NCBI GenBank assembly: GCA_024860865.1
Contig: JACRDV010000155.1
Span: 1 to 25,188 of the forward strand
DNA length: 25,188 bases
DNA from: JACRDV01 sp024860865 [NCBI: Methanobacteriota archaeon]
GTDB taxonomy: Archaea; JACRDV01
Direction: 5' to 3'
In this document: in pieces, positions 1 through 7,143 of the stretch
Layout: each line of letters opens with the position of its first letter
Numbering within the stretch: the first letter of the stretch is position 1
Position numbers and translations under genes: made by a program
Notes under the pieces: model-generated
What the model saw: only the letters and a program-made list of their open reading frames with translations
The model's database searches: none
What the model was told of the DNA's origin: nothing

Positions 1-221
1 CAACTTCCCGGCCAAAAGTGAAATAGCGGTTTTTTCTCAACTGGGTCAGGGGCAACCGAAGATGCGCTAGCATAAATTAAAGTATAAAGTATTCCATCTT
101 GATTCTCTCGGACTCTACAAATACCTCGCTTTCCCGGGGCTATTTTGCAATACCAATTACAAACTTTGCATTGAACAATTTTGTTCTCAAGTTTATCGTA
201 GAGATATGCTTCCTTTTTCAT
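1..221 (-). CDS. amrS: AmmeMemoRadiSam-type radical SAM protein, N-terminus (partial)
   Basis: Read on the minus strand from the ATG at 221-219, this open frame runs off the left edge of the window after about 73 residues. It begins MKKEAYLYDKLENKIVQC and contains PGKRGICRVREN and EKKPLFHFWPGS, which match the N-terminal region of the radical SAM enzymes that accompany AMMECR1 and Memo domain proteins (AmrS, related to PflA activases). The cysteines seen here are the N-terminal set; the CxxxCxxC that binds the 4Fe-4S cluster should lie beyond the window. It starts 4 nt after the thiL stop, so the two are probably co-transcribed. The substrate of this family is not settled. Family assignment comes from recalled N-terminal conservation only. 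Confidence 0.8.
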   Translation of the reverse strand, partial: MKKEAYLYDKLENKIVQCKVCNWYCKIAPGKRGICRVRENQDGILYTLIYASASSVAPDPVEKKPLFHFWPGS

Positions 222-225
222 GGCT

Positions 226-1272
226 TCACTTTAAAAGTTTGTCAACTTCACTTGGTGAGATTATGAAGTGATCATAACCCTTAGGTTGAATTTTTTGGAC
301 TCTGCCATCTGCTCGAATTATTTTGAGCTCTTTATCTTCTGTTGTTATGCCAATTTTAAATAATTGTCCACTAACTTTTTTTATCGCTTCTTCAGCAATT
401 TTCCATTTATCAGGTTTAATGGCCAGTAATAATTCATAATCTCCGCCAATATAGGAAGTCAAATCAATTAAATCGCTGCCGATTAAATTCGCAACTTTTT
501 TTGTAGGCGATAGAATCGGTAAATTTTTTTCTTCTATTGTAAAGCCAACATTGCTCATAATTGACAGCTCATGCAAACTCCATGCTAAACCATCTGTAAT
601 ATCAGTTGCTGCAGTTACACATTTTGCATCAGCTAAAGCGCAAGCTTCTTTAACTCTTGCTTTTGGCTCAAGAGCAGCTTTTACTAAAATTGATCTTTCC
701 TTTGGATCAACCTCTAATTTCTTAAGTAAAATTTGAAGCCCAGCAGCAGCAGTTCCAATCGGACCAGAGACAGCAACTATATCACTTGGTTTTGCGCCAC
801 TTCGAGTCAGCAATTGGTCCTTTGGAACGATTCCAACGGCCGTTCCAGTTAAAGTTAGTTCATCACTTTGCCCTGTATGCCCACCAACTACACAAGTTCC
901 ATATTCAAGGGCCGCTTCGTTCATTCCTTCAGAGATTTCTTTAACAACTTCAGCTTCAGTATCCTTTGGAAAACCAAGTGAAACAACAATCCCAACTGGG
1001 GCTGCTCCCATTGCAGCCAAATCGCTCACTGTAATCGTAATAATGTTTTTTCCGATTTGAAAAGAGGTCATTTCATTTGGAATGTGAGTTTTTTTTGCCA
1101 TCATATCAGTAGTAATCACTAGATAATTTTCAAGCCCAAGATCTAAGACAGCTGCATCATCTTTGCCAGGTCCAATTTTTACGTGTGGCAACATTTTTAG
1201 TTGGTGAACAATTAACTCAACAAGTTTTCTTTCACCTAATTCATGAAGTTTTATGTAACCACTCACCAACAT
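226..1272 (-). CDS. thiL: Thiamine-monophosphate kinase ThiL
   Basis: Phosphorylates thiamine monophosphate to thiamine diphosphate with ATP, the last step of the cofactor pathway, in the cytoplasm. ThiL/PurM-fold hallmarks are visible: GKDDAAV near residue 37 (counted from the ATG at 1272), a following TTDMM, VSDLAAMGAAP, VVGGHTGQ, ATDITDGL and the late GGDYELL. From 1272 the protein is 348 residues, close to the family's usual 310-340. The open frame continues upstream to a GTG at 1401, but those extra 43 residues are the tail of a decayed PIN-domain protein, so ATG 1272 (or 1281) is preferred, just before the family start KLHELGER. The radical SAM gene follows 4 nt downstream. A related PurM-fold kinase is possible but less likely. 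Confidence 0.85.
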   Translation of the reverse strand: MLVSGYIKLHELGERKLVELIVHQLKMLPHVKIGPGKDDAAVLDLGLENYLVITTDMMAKKTHIPNEMTSFQIGKNIITITVSDLAAMGAAPVGIVVSLGFPKDTEAEVVKEISEGMNEAALEYGTCVVGGHTGQSDELTLTGTAVGIVPKDQLLTRSGAKPSDIVAVSGPIGTAAAGLQILLKKLEVDPKERSILVKAALEPKARVKEACALADAKCVTAATDITDGLAWSLHELSIMSNVGFTIEEKNLPILSPTKKVANLIGSDLIDLTSYIGGDYELLLAIKPDKWKIAEEAIKKVSGQLFKIGITTEDKELKIIRADGRVQKIQPKGYDHFIISPSEVDKLLK

Positions 1273-1278
1273 CTTCTT

Positions 1279-1544
1279 CATTATATCTAGGAATTCCTTA
1301 CTTGACCAAATTTCAATCTGACTTTTTATCTTATGGTTGTCAAAATGTTTCTTATTACTAGTAATAATTCCAGCTTTCAGTTTTAAAGCAGATGCAAGCA
1401 CGGACTGTCTTCTATATGTTCTACAATCTTTTTAGCTTCGGGTAATAAGTCCTTATATCCACTTATAGGAATCCAAATAGTTGGCAAAAGCTTTAAGAGA
1501 AAATTTATTTCTTCGACTGAATATTCTAGTTTCTTTTTAATAGT
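1279..1544 (-). pseudogene. Decayed PIN-domain (VapC-like) gene remnant
   Basis: Minus-strand translation from 1544 reads IKKKLEYSVEEINFLL, then TIWIPISGYKDLL and EAKKIVEHIEDSP. A frame change near 1404 is then needed to continue as VLASALKLKAGIITSNKKHF and QIEIWSSKEFLDIM. Together these match the C-terminal half of archaeal PIN-domain proteins, including the late acidic and S/TNxxHF region. The N-terminal half with the first catalytic Asp is missing: an in-frame TAA lies at 1547-1545 and no start codon is evident. Without the shift the frame ends as CLHLL-stop. One missing G at about 1404 would restore it. The remnant reads straight into thiL without a stop codon. It is probably a dead toxin gene; a sequencing error would explain the shift but not the missing N-terminus. 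Confidence 0.7.
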
Positions 1545-1602
1545 TTAATATTTAAATACTTTATTAATAGACTCTTATTGCCAAAATAAGGATGCTTAAA
1601 AC

Positions 1603-1860
1603 TTATCTACGAGTTAAGTAGTACGCAGGTAACACAAAAGCAGGTATTAATAAAGCTCCTGCAATAATTCCAGTTGGAGTACTTAAAGTAGAGGAACATC
1701 GTCCCGGACAATTAATTGAACCCGAACAACCATTGAATTGGCATCCTTTGCATGCCACTGTTGTGTCAATAATCACACTAATTACTAGCAAACCCGTTAA
1801 AACCAATATAATTAAAGCTCTTTTCAATCTTCTCACTAGTTCTAGTGTAATATGAAACAT
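1603..1860 (-). CDS. Small Cys-rich membrane protein, function unknown
   Basis: 85 residues, not recognised. Layout: a short basic N-terminus (VRRLKR), a hydrophobic segment at about 16-34, a cysteine-rich loop with ACKGCQFNGC and INCPGRC (five Cys in about 20 residues), a Ser/Thr/Pro linker, a second hydrophobic segment at about 63-80, and a terminal RR. The first segment could be a TM helix or signal peptide. The loop would then face outside, held by disulfides or binding a metal or cluster. The start is an ATG with an A/T-rich TATA-like stretch just upstream, suggesting a leaderless transcript. It is divergent from the KaiC-like gene. Confidence 0.6.
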   Translation of the reverse strand: MFHITLELVRRLKRALIILVLTGLLVISVIIDTTVACKGCQFNGCSGSINCPGRCSSTLSTPTGIIAGALLIPAFVLPAYYLTRR

Positions 1861-1872
1861 TACTTATAACTT

Positions 1873-1889
1873 TTTATATAATTATAATT
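1873..1889 (-). promoter_or_regulatory. TATA-like promoter of the small Cys-rich gene
   Basis: The plus strand holds TTTATATAATTATAATT, which on the minus strand is a run of TATA-like sequence ending about 14-29 nt before the ATG at 1860. An archaeal TATA box at that distance fits a leaderless transcript. Confidence 0.35.
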
Positions 1890-2013
1890 TTGTAAACATC
1901 GGCAGCAACCAATGGTTTTGCTCTGAGCTCTGAGCGAAAAACACTTATTATACAATAATCAACCGAGATTTAATTTAGCTGACTCATAGCATACAAAAAT
2001 AATTAACAAAATT

Positions 2014-2023
2014 TTTATATAAA
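2014..2023 (+). promoter_or_regulatory. TATA box of the KaiC-like gene
   Basis: TTTATATAAA lies about 60 nt ahead of the ATG at 2083. Transcription would start near 2045, giving a leader of roughly 40 nt. No clear Shine-Dalgarno site precedes the ATG. Confidence 0.35.
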
Positions 2024-2082
2024 TTCTAATTTATGAAAATTGACAATAATACTAATCAATAAAATAAGGTTAGATATTAGAT

Positions 2083-2850
2083 ATGCTCCAAACAGGCATT
2101 ACTGAATTAGACAAGCTTCTGGGAGGAAGTATTCCTCCGGGTTATAGCATTTTAATAATCAATGAAATTGGTGTTAAACCCGAATTCTTAATTAACGAAA
2201 TCGTATTTAATGCACTAAGTAAAAACTGGTCGGTTGGCTATTTTTGCATTGATCAGCATGCTTTTGTTATTCGAGATGAAATGAAACGTATAGGATTCGA
2301 TATTTCTCGTTTTGAAAAAGATAACCAATTACGACTAATCGATGCTTGCTGTACTATTTCAACTGAATCAAAAGAAAAATTTTACCTTGAAAAACCAAGA
2401 GATGTTAACTATTATGTCCGCATGATTTCTTCAGAAACAAAAACTTCTAACCTCCTTTGGGTTTTTGATTCATTATCAACGCTAGTTCAAACGCTCGACC
2501 TACAAGCAATTAATAGACTCATGTCAAGTTTTTCTGATTGTATTCAATCATCAGGTCAAATTGCTTTGTATAGAATAACAGCTGGAATGCACGATAGTTT
2601 AACTTTAAGTACTCTGCAACATTTCGCAACCGGAGCTATTTATCTCGGAATGTATGGCAGGTTAGGCTGCGTATATTATCGAGATGGCACATGCACAAGA
2701 ATGAATGTTCATTGCACTACACCGATAATGCCTGAAAAATTCATTAAAATTTTAAAAATGTGGGGACTCGGCTATAGCGATGAAATAGCAACCTACGAAA
2801 TAGTTAAAAACCGATTTAAAATGAAAACAGCTAAATGGTCAAAAATGTAA
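2083..2850 (+). CDS. KaiC/RAD55-like protein with degenerate P-loop
   Basis: The opening MLQTGITELDKLLGGSIPPG is the classic start of RecA-superfamily KaiC/RAD55/GvpD proteins, where a GxxGxGKT Walker A loop should follow. Here the corresponding stretch is LIINEIGVKPEFLINEI, with no GKT/S, so ATP binding is probably lost or strongly changed. Later parts of the fold remain: WSVGYFCIDQ, LIDACC, and a Walker-B-like LLWVFDSLSTLVQ near residue 130. The C-terminus (about residues 190-255) is basic and carries no recognised domain. Such non-catalytic KaiC-like proteins are usually presumed regulatory, but no target can be named here. The stop faces tfx across a T-rich 63-nt gap. Confidence 0.7.
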   Translation: MLQTGITELDKLLGGSIPPGYSILIINEIGVKPEFLINEIVFNALSKNWSVGYFCIDQHAFVIRDEMKRIGFDISRFEKDNQLRLIDACCTISTESKEKFYLEKPRDVNYYVRMISSETKTSNLLWVFDSLSTLVQTLDLQAINRLMSSFSDCIQSSGQIALYRITAGMHDSLTLSTLQHFATGAIYLGMYGRLGCVYYRDGTCTRMNVHCTTPIMPEKFIKILKMWGLGYSDEIATYEIVKNRFKMKTAKWSKM

Positions 2851-2913
2851 ATTTAAATTTTAGAAATTTTTATTGCTTTTTAAATTAATCTTTTCTCTAA
2901 TCCGTATATTCCA

Positions 2914-3321
2914 TTAATTAACTATGCTTACATATCCATTAGCAGTTACTACAACTTTAAATGGAGCTACAATCTGTCGACCTTTTATTTTATGGCGTGC
3001 TATTGCATTTATTGCCCCAATGATCTCAGTAGCACACATCCGCACATGGATGTTTTTATAATCTGCGGCTTTGAGAACTAACCGAGGTACTTTGAATAGA
3101 TCTGCCCCAGGTTTAATTAGGACATGAACTGGAGCTTCAATTTCCTCAACTTTTTTGAGAGTTTCATGCGCAGCTTCAATTTTTTGGCGTGCCCTTTGCT
3201 CTAATATTGTAACATTTGTCCTCGTAGTTTTGATTTGCTCGGCTACTTCTTCCTGCGTTAGGCCCTTAGCTCTCAGTCGAAGGACCTCAATTTGCCTTTC
3301 TGTCAGTAATCCATACCTCAC
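2914..3321 (-). CDS. tfx: Tfx-family DNA-binding transcription regulator
   Basis: The N-terminal helix-turn-helix reads LLTERQIEVLRLRAKGLTQ (about residues 5-23) followed by EEVAEQIKTTRTNVTILEQR, typical of Tfx/sigma-70 region-4-like HTH proteins. The C-terminal half (about 65-135) is the domain specific to archaeal Tfx. In Methanothermobacter, Tfx binds DNA at the molybdenum formylmethanofuran dehydrogenase operon. Here the gene is divergent from tupABC and close to mobA, which suggests a tungsten/molybdenum regulator; that is inference. The GTG start at 3321 is supported by AGGTGG 6 nt upstream. It shares a 185-bp promoter region with tupA that contains inverted repeats. Confidence 0.85.
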   Translation of the reverse strand: MRYGLLTERQIEVLRLRAKGLTQEEVAEQIKTTRTNVTILEQRARQKIEAAHETLKKVEEIEAPVHVLIKPGADLFKVPRLVLKAADYKNIHVRMCATEIIGAINAIARHKIKGRQIVAPFKVVVTANGYVSIVN

Positions 3322-3409
3322 ACAACCACCTATTTTTTGTTAATAGTTTTGTTTACAATGAGGTATTTATAGTAAATATACTTTTTACAGTTTTTAAATC
3401 GTTTACCTC
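3313..3409. promoter_or_regulatory. Divergent tfx/tupA promoter region with inverted repeats
   Basis: ATACCTCA at 3313-3320 (over the tfx start) is the exact reverse complement of TGAGGTAT at 3359-3366. A third partial copy, TACCTC, lies at 3404-3409. Between them GTATTTATAGTAAATATAC (3363-3381) is an imperfect palindrome that also contains TATA-like sequence readable on both strands. The arrangement fits a shared operator for autoregulation of tfx and control of tupABC. No binding data are implied. Confidence 0.4.
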
Positions 3410-3506
3410 TTTTTCAAACAAAATTTGATTGGTAACAATGATAAATTATTGAGGAGGTCTTTTCTTTTAATTACAATTTAATCAACAAAAAAATTCGGGG
3501 AATTTT

Positions 3507-4415
3507 ATGAAAGCAATATATTCTGTAATTCTTGCAATAGTGATATTAGCATTAGGATTCTTTAGCGGATATTACCTATCGCAAGAGAAAATATCTACAC
3601 CAGAAAAACCTGCAGAAGAGTTAGTTCTAGCAACTACAACTAGCACAGTCGACACTGGTTTGCTAGATGCGCTAAATAAACCATTCGAAGAAAAATACAA
3701 TTGCAGGGTGAAAGTGCTGCGGTTAGGCACAGGCGAAGCTTTAAAAACAGCAGAGATGGGCAATGCCGATGTTGTATTAGTACATGCTAGAAAAGCGGAG
3801 GATAAGTTTGTTGGAGAAGGATATGGTGTAAATCGACGAGATGTAATGCACAATGATTTTATTGTTATTGGACCTCTCAATGACCCTGCTGGTATAAAAG
3901 GAATGAAAAATGCTGCTGACGCATTTAAGAAAATTGCTCAAACTGAATCAACTTTTTTCTCAAGAGGGGATAATTCAGGAACTCATCAGAAAGAAAGAGA
4001 GATCTGGGCAAATGCTGGTATAACACCAGTTGGAAAATGGTATAAACCAGTGGGCAAAGGAATGGGAGATACGATAATTATAACAAATGAAAAGCAAGGA
4101 TATACTCTATCCGATAGAGGAACCTATCTCGCTATGGAGAAAAACATCAACCTAGTAATACTGATTGAAGGTGATCCAATTCTTTTTAATCCATATGGTG
4201 TGATTGCTATAAATCCCTCAAAATATCCAAAGAGAAATTATCAATTAGCGATGGCATACATTGGATACATCACATCACCACAAGGTCAAAAGATAATCAA
4301 AGACTATGGGAAATACATGATAATCGATCCATTGACAAAAAAACAGCAATCAGGTTATGGTCAACCATTATTTTATCCAGATGCGATAAATATCACGGTT
4401 TTAGAGAAATTATAA
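3507..4415 (+). CDS. tupA: Tungstate ABC transporter substrate-binding protein TupA
   Basis: Binds tungstate outside the cell for the TupBC importer. Residues 1-22 form a signal peptide or N-terminal membrane anchor, followed by a Lys/Pro/Glu linker. The mature part opens with LATTTSTVDTGLLD (about 41-54), and SRGDNSGTH lies at about 152-160; both are hallmark TupA segments that contact the oxyanion. The 302-residue length is normal for the family. The sequence GGGGA sits a few nt before the ATG. It leads tupB by 41 nt in an operon tupA-tupB-tupC. TupA proteins prefer tungstate over molybdate; the preference here is inferred from family. Confidence 0.9.
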   Translation: MKAIYSVILAIVILALGFFSGYYLSQEKISTPEKPAEELVLATTTSTVDTGLLDALNKPFEEKYNCRVKVLRLGTGEALKTAEMGNADVVLVHARKAEDKFVGEGYGVNRRDVMHNDFIVIGPLNDPAGIKGMKNAADAFKKIAQTESTFFSRGDNSGTHQKEREIWANAGITPVGKWYKPVGKGMGDTIIITNEKQGYTLSDRGTYLAMEKNINLVILIEGDPILFNPYGVIAINPSKYPKRNYQLAMAYIGYITSPQGQKIIKDYGKYMIIDPLTKKQQSGYGQPLFYPDAINITVLEKL

Positions 4416-4456
4416 AGTTAATCTTTGTTTTAAAGTGATCTCTCTAGGTGGTTTTT

Positions 4457-5176
4457 ATGAGTAGTTTAGAATTTTTGTTTGAAGGATTTGCAAAAGCAGT
4501 AGAATTAATTTTTACCCTTAATCCATATGTAATCAGCGTGACACAAGTTCAATTAAAAGTATCAGGAATTGCCGTGCTTCTAAGTACACTAACAGCTATC
4601 GCTTTAGCTACTCTTATCTCCTTCAGAAAATTTGTTGGTAAAGGACTTCTGATTACAATAATCAATACATTTATGGGTTTACCTCCTGTTATAGTAGGTC
4701 TAGTTGTGTTTATCCTCCTATCAACTTCTGGCCCCCTCGGCTTTCTCAATTTGATATATACTCCGACAGCCATGATCATCACCCAATACATTCTAGCTAC
4801 ACCAATAATTACAGGTGTGGCTATTTCAGCTATTGGAAGTGTGGAAAAAGAGATCGGAGACACTGCTCTCACGTTGGGAGCAAGTAAATTGGATATGACG
4901 TGGCTCGTCATAAAGGAAGCAAAACTTGGAATTATTACAGCAATATTGGCTGGCTTCGGGAGGGCCATTGCTGAAGTCGGGTCAATACTGATAGTAGGTG
5001 GAAACATAGCGTTTGCAGATGGCACATCTTATACCAGAACATTAACAACAGCAATAACAATAGAGACAGCTATGGGCAATTTTGCAACTGCTATAGCACT
5101 AGGCATTATTTTAATATCACTAGCACTTGCTGCTAACTTTGCAGTGAATATATTGCAGAGGAGAACTGAGGATTAA
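4457..5176 (+). CDS. tupB: Tungstate ABC transporter permease TupB
   Basis: Inner membrane component of the tungstate importer. It has several hydrophobic segments and the cytoplasmic EAA-type loop IGDTALTLGASKLDMTWLVI followed by GFGRAIAEVGSILIVGGN near residues 165-180, typical of TupB/ModB permeases. The frame is open back to a GTG at 4448, but AGGTGG at 4446-4451 is a Shine-Dalgarno site 5 nt before the ATG at 4457, which is therefore chosen (239 residues). The stop overlaps the tupC start by one base (TAATG), so translation is coupled. Confidence 0.9.
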   Translation: MSSLEFLFEGFAKAVELIFTLNPYVISVTQVQLKVSGIAVLLSTLTAIALATLISFRKFVGKGLLITIINTFMGLPPVIVGLVVFILLSTSGPLGFLNLIYTPTAMIITQYILATPIITGVAISAIGSVEKEIGDTALTLGASKLDMTWLVIKEAKLGIITAILAGFGRAIAEVGSILIVGGNIAFADGTSYTRTLTTAITIETAMGNFATAIALGIILISLALAANFAVNILQRRTED

Positions 5177-6264
5177 TGTCTAATATGTTCCTCATTAAGA
5201 ATTTGCACAAACGCTACGGTGAAAAAGAGGCTTTAAAGGACACCAATTTAGAGATAAAAAGAGGAGAAATTTTCGGAATTTTAGGTCCAAGCGGTGCTGG
5301 GAAAACAACTTTACTTCGTTTACTAAATCTTCTCGATAAACCAACAAATGGAAAAATTTTCTTTGATGGCATTGATACAGAGAGTGCTTCGAGTTTAGAA
5401 CTTAGAAGGAGAATGGCTATGGTATTCCAAAAAATTACTGTCTTTAACATGAGCGTCTATGATAATGTTGCATACGGTCTAAAAGTTCGAAAAGAGAATG
5501 AGACTGAAATTGATAAGAAAGTTAAGCGTGCCTTAGAGCTTGTTGGGCTTTCAGGCTATGAAAATAGGAATGCTAAGACATTGTCTGGAGGCGAAGCGCA
5601 AAGAGTAGCTTTTGCAATGGCAACTGTATTTGAACCTGAGGTCCTCTTACTTGATGAACCAACAGCTAACTTAGATCCGATAAATGAAAGTATAATTGAA
5701 GATATAGTATTGAGAATCAATAAACTTGGTATTACTGTTGTCTTAGCAACGCATAAACAAGCAGAAGCTATGCGTTTGGCAGATCGGATTGCTGTATTAA
5801 ACAATGGAAAAATCGAACAAATTGGAAAACCAGATGAGATATTTTACAAGCCAAAGACTGAATTTGTAGCTAAATTCGTCGGCACGAAAAACATTATTGA
5901 AGGCAAAGTTAAGGTTGCTGATCCACAAGCAGATATGCTAAAAATTGCAGCGGATAATTTTGATATAATTACTCCCTACAAACCGTTAAAAGAGGGCACA
6001 TATGTAACCATTTGTATTCGCCCTGAAGATGTTATGATAGTAAGACCAGATGTTAAAACAAACAAGAAAAATACGCTATTAGGGAAAATAACTGATATTA
6101 TACCTGAAGGCGCTATGCTTAGATTGCATTTATTATTAAAAGAAAGCGATTATAGCTTGGTTATTGATATACCTAGACACGCTGCGAAAAAAATGGATCT
6201 AAAGGTTGACAAAGAAGTGACTATATCACTGGAAGAAACTGCTATGCATATTATTGAATCCTAA
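5176..6264 (+). CDS. tupC: Tungstate ABC transporter ATP-binding protein TupC
   Basis: ATPase of the tungstate importer. ABC motifs are intact: Walker A GPSGAGKTT at 37-45, Q-loop VFQK at about 83-86, signature LSGGEAQR at 136-143, Walker B LLLDEP at 157-162, and switch His in ATHK at about 193. Beyond the ATPase core (about 1-235) a C-terminal extension of about 125 residues contains CIRPEDV and a beta-rich segment resembling a TOBE domain, as in ModC/CysA. TOBE domains can bind oxyanions and give feedback inhibition. The start overlaps the tupB stop by one base. It ends 7 nt from the convergent mobA stop. Confidence 0.9.
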   Translation: MSNMFLIKNLHKRYGEKEALKDTNLEIKRGEIFGILGPSGAGKTTLLRLLNLLDKPTNGKIFFDGIDTESASSLELRRRMAMVFQKITVFNMSVYDNVAYGLKVRKENETEIDKKVKRALELVGLSGYENRNAKTLSGGEAQRVAFAMATVFEPEVLLLDEPTANLDPINESIIEDIVLRINKLGITVVLATHKQAEAMRLADRIAVLNNGKIEQIGKPDEIFYKPKTEFVAKFVGTKNIIEGKVKVADPQADMLKIAADNFDIITPYKPLKEGTYVTICIRPEDVMIVRPDVKTNKKNTLLGKITDIIPEGAMLRLHLLLKESDYSLVIDIPRHAAKKMDLKVDKEVTISLEETAMHIIES

Positions 6265-6271
6265 ATATTTC

Positions 6272-6898
6272 TTATTTTATAAAATTAAAATTATTATTCA
6301 ATTTTTTTAACTTTTCAAGGTCTTCTATTCTATTTATATTTGAAAAAGATAAGAGCTTAGGATCAAATTTTTTTAATTCTTCAGTGGATATTTTGTTGAT
6401 TTTTATTAACAGCCGAACGGCATCATTAATTTTTAATTTACCATTTTTAAGAGCTTGTTCTGAGGCTCTAAACATCGAAGATACCCTATAGACTGCACAA
6501 AGAGTTTCCAAATAACAATTGGGCCAATGAGGTATTGCTGCATCAAAATTTTGTGCTTTTTTATAAAGATAATCCATAACTTTTGGATTGATTAATGGGG
6601 CATCGATTGGTAAAACAAAAGTATATTCGTTTTTGATAATTTTAAGCCCTGTTAAAAGACCCACTAATGGCCCTTTCTCTTTTTGTTCATCGTAAGCAAC
6701 TTGAACTGTTTTAGGCAAAAATTTTTTATAGAGTTGATATTGTTGCTTATCACTTAGAACAATTACAATCTCATCAGAAATTTTAGAAGCTACGTTAACG
6801 GAATGTTCGATTAAAGATTTATTTTTAAAAAGCGCTAATGCTTTGTTTCCTTTAAACCTAGTGCTCTTTCCACCAGCAAGAATAATTGAACTTCGCAT
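6272..6898 (-). CDS. mobA: Molybdenum cofactor guanylyltransferase MobA
   Basis: Transfers GMP from GTP to molybdopterin-type cofactor to make the dinucleotide form used by many Mo and W enzymes. The N-terminus IILAGGKSTRFKGNKAL is the GT-A nucleotidyltransferase signature loop (residues 5-21). LPIDAPLINP near residue 97 carries the metal-binding Asp of the family. The length of 208 residues is usual. It faces tupC tail to tail, 7 nt apart, so cofactor maturation genes sit next to metal uptake genes. Other sugar-phosphate nucleotidyltransferases share the fold, but the motif spacing and context favour MobA. Confidence 0.85.
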   Translation of the reverse strand: MRSSIILAGGKSTRFKGNKALALFKNKSLIEHSVNVASKISDEIVIVLSDKQQYQLYKKFLPKTVQVAYDEQKEKGPLVGLLTGLKIIKNEYTFVLPIDAPLINPKVMDYLYKKAQNFDAAIPHWPNCYLETLCAVYRVSSMFRASEQALKNGKLKINDAVRLLIKINKISTEELKKFDPKLLSFSNINRIEDLEKLKKLNNNFNFIK

Positions 6899-6929
6899 GG
6901 CTTTTACCGAACATTAAAAATTATATTAA

Positions 6930-6947
6930 ACTTATTGATCGATAAGT
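6930..6947. promoter_or_regulatory. mobA: Near-palindrome upstream of the mobA TATA box
   Basis: ACTTATTGATCGATAAGT is an 18-bp palindrome with one mismatched pair. It lies directly upstream (minus-strand sense) of the A/T-rich TATTAAA/TATAATTT stretch at 6919-6930, some 20-32 nt ahead of the mobA ATG at 6898. That is the usual place for an archaeal activator or repressor site next to BRE/TATA. Confidence 0.4.
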
Positions 6948-7000
6948 GTTTTTTATTTTGAGACATGGCAACTATTTTCAATTCACTCTTAAATTATATT

Positions 7001-7032
7001 ACCGTCATCGGAAGAACGGTTTCCGTTGCAAC
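7001..7032. promoter_or_regulatory. Nested inverted repeats upstream of the pur operon
   Basis: Three inverted repeats overlap here: ACCGT (7001-7005) with ACGGT (7016-7020), AACGGTTTCCGTT (7015-7027, 5-bp arms), and the perfect 8-mer palindrome GTTGCAAC (7025-7032). A TATA-like AAATTATATT lies at 6991-7000 and another, ACATATTTATTAT, at about 7071-7083. The cluster is a candidate operator or leader hairpin for purine genes. Confidence 0.35.
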
Positions 7033-7143
7033 AGATGGAGCCTCTTGAAATAAACATAAAAATGTCTAAAAAACATATTTATTATTGTAGATTTAACCAT
7101 ATTTATGTTTATACCGAATCTACTTGCTTCTGAGTGTAATTTC

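Noticed and set aside
1890-1960. CTCTGAGCTCTGAG tandem and a bulged AGCAA/TTGCT hairpin
   Set aside because: Lies between divergent genes where a terminator is not expected; short and imperfect, with no second copy found.
3440-3480. GAGGAGGT and a five-codon frame ATGATAAATTATTGA upstream of tupA
   Set aside because: The strong ribosome-site-like run is not followed by a usable start codon; too little to call a leader peptide.
2661-3730. Other GTTAGGC occurrences (for example near 2661, 3262 and 3722)
   Set aside because: They lie inside genes, lack the GAAA extension and have no partner box, so they are chance 7-mers rather than attC sites.
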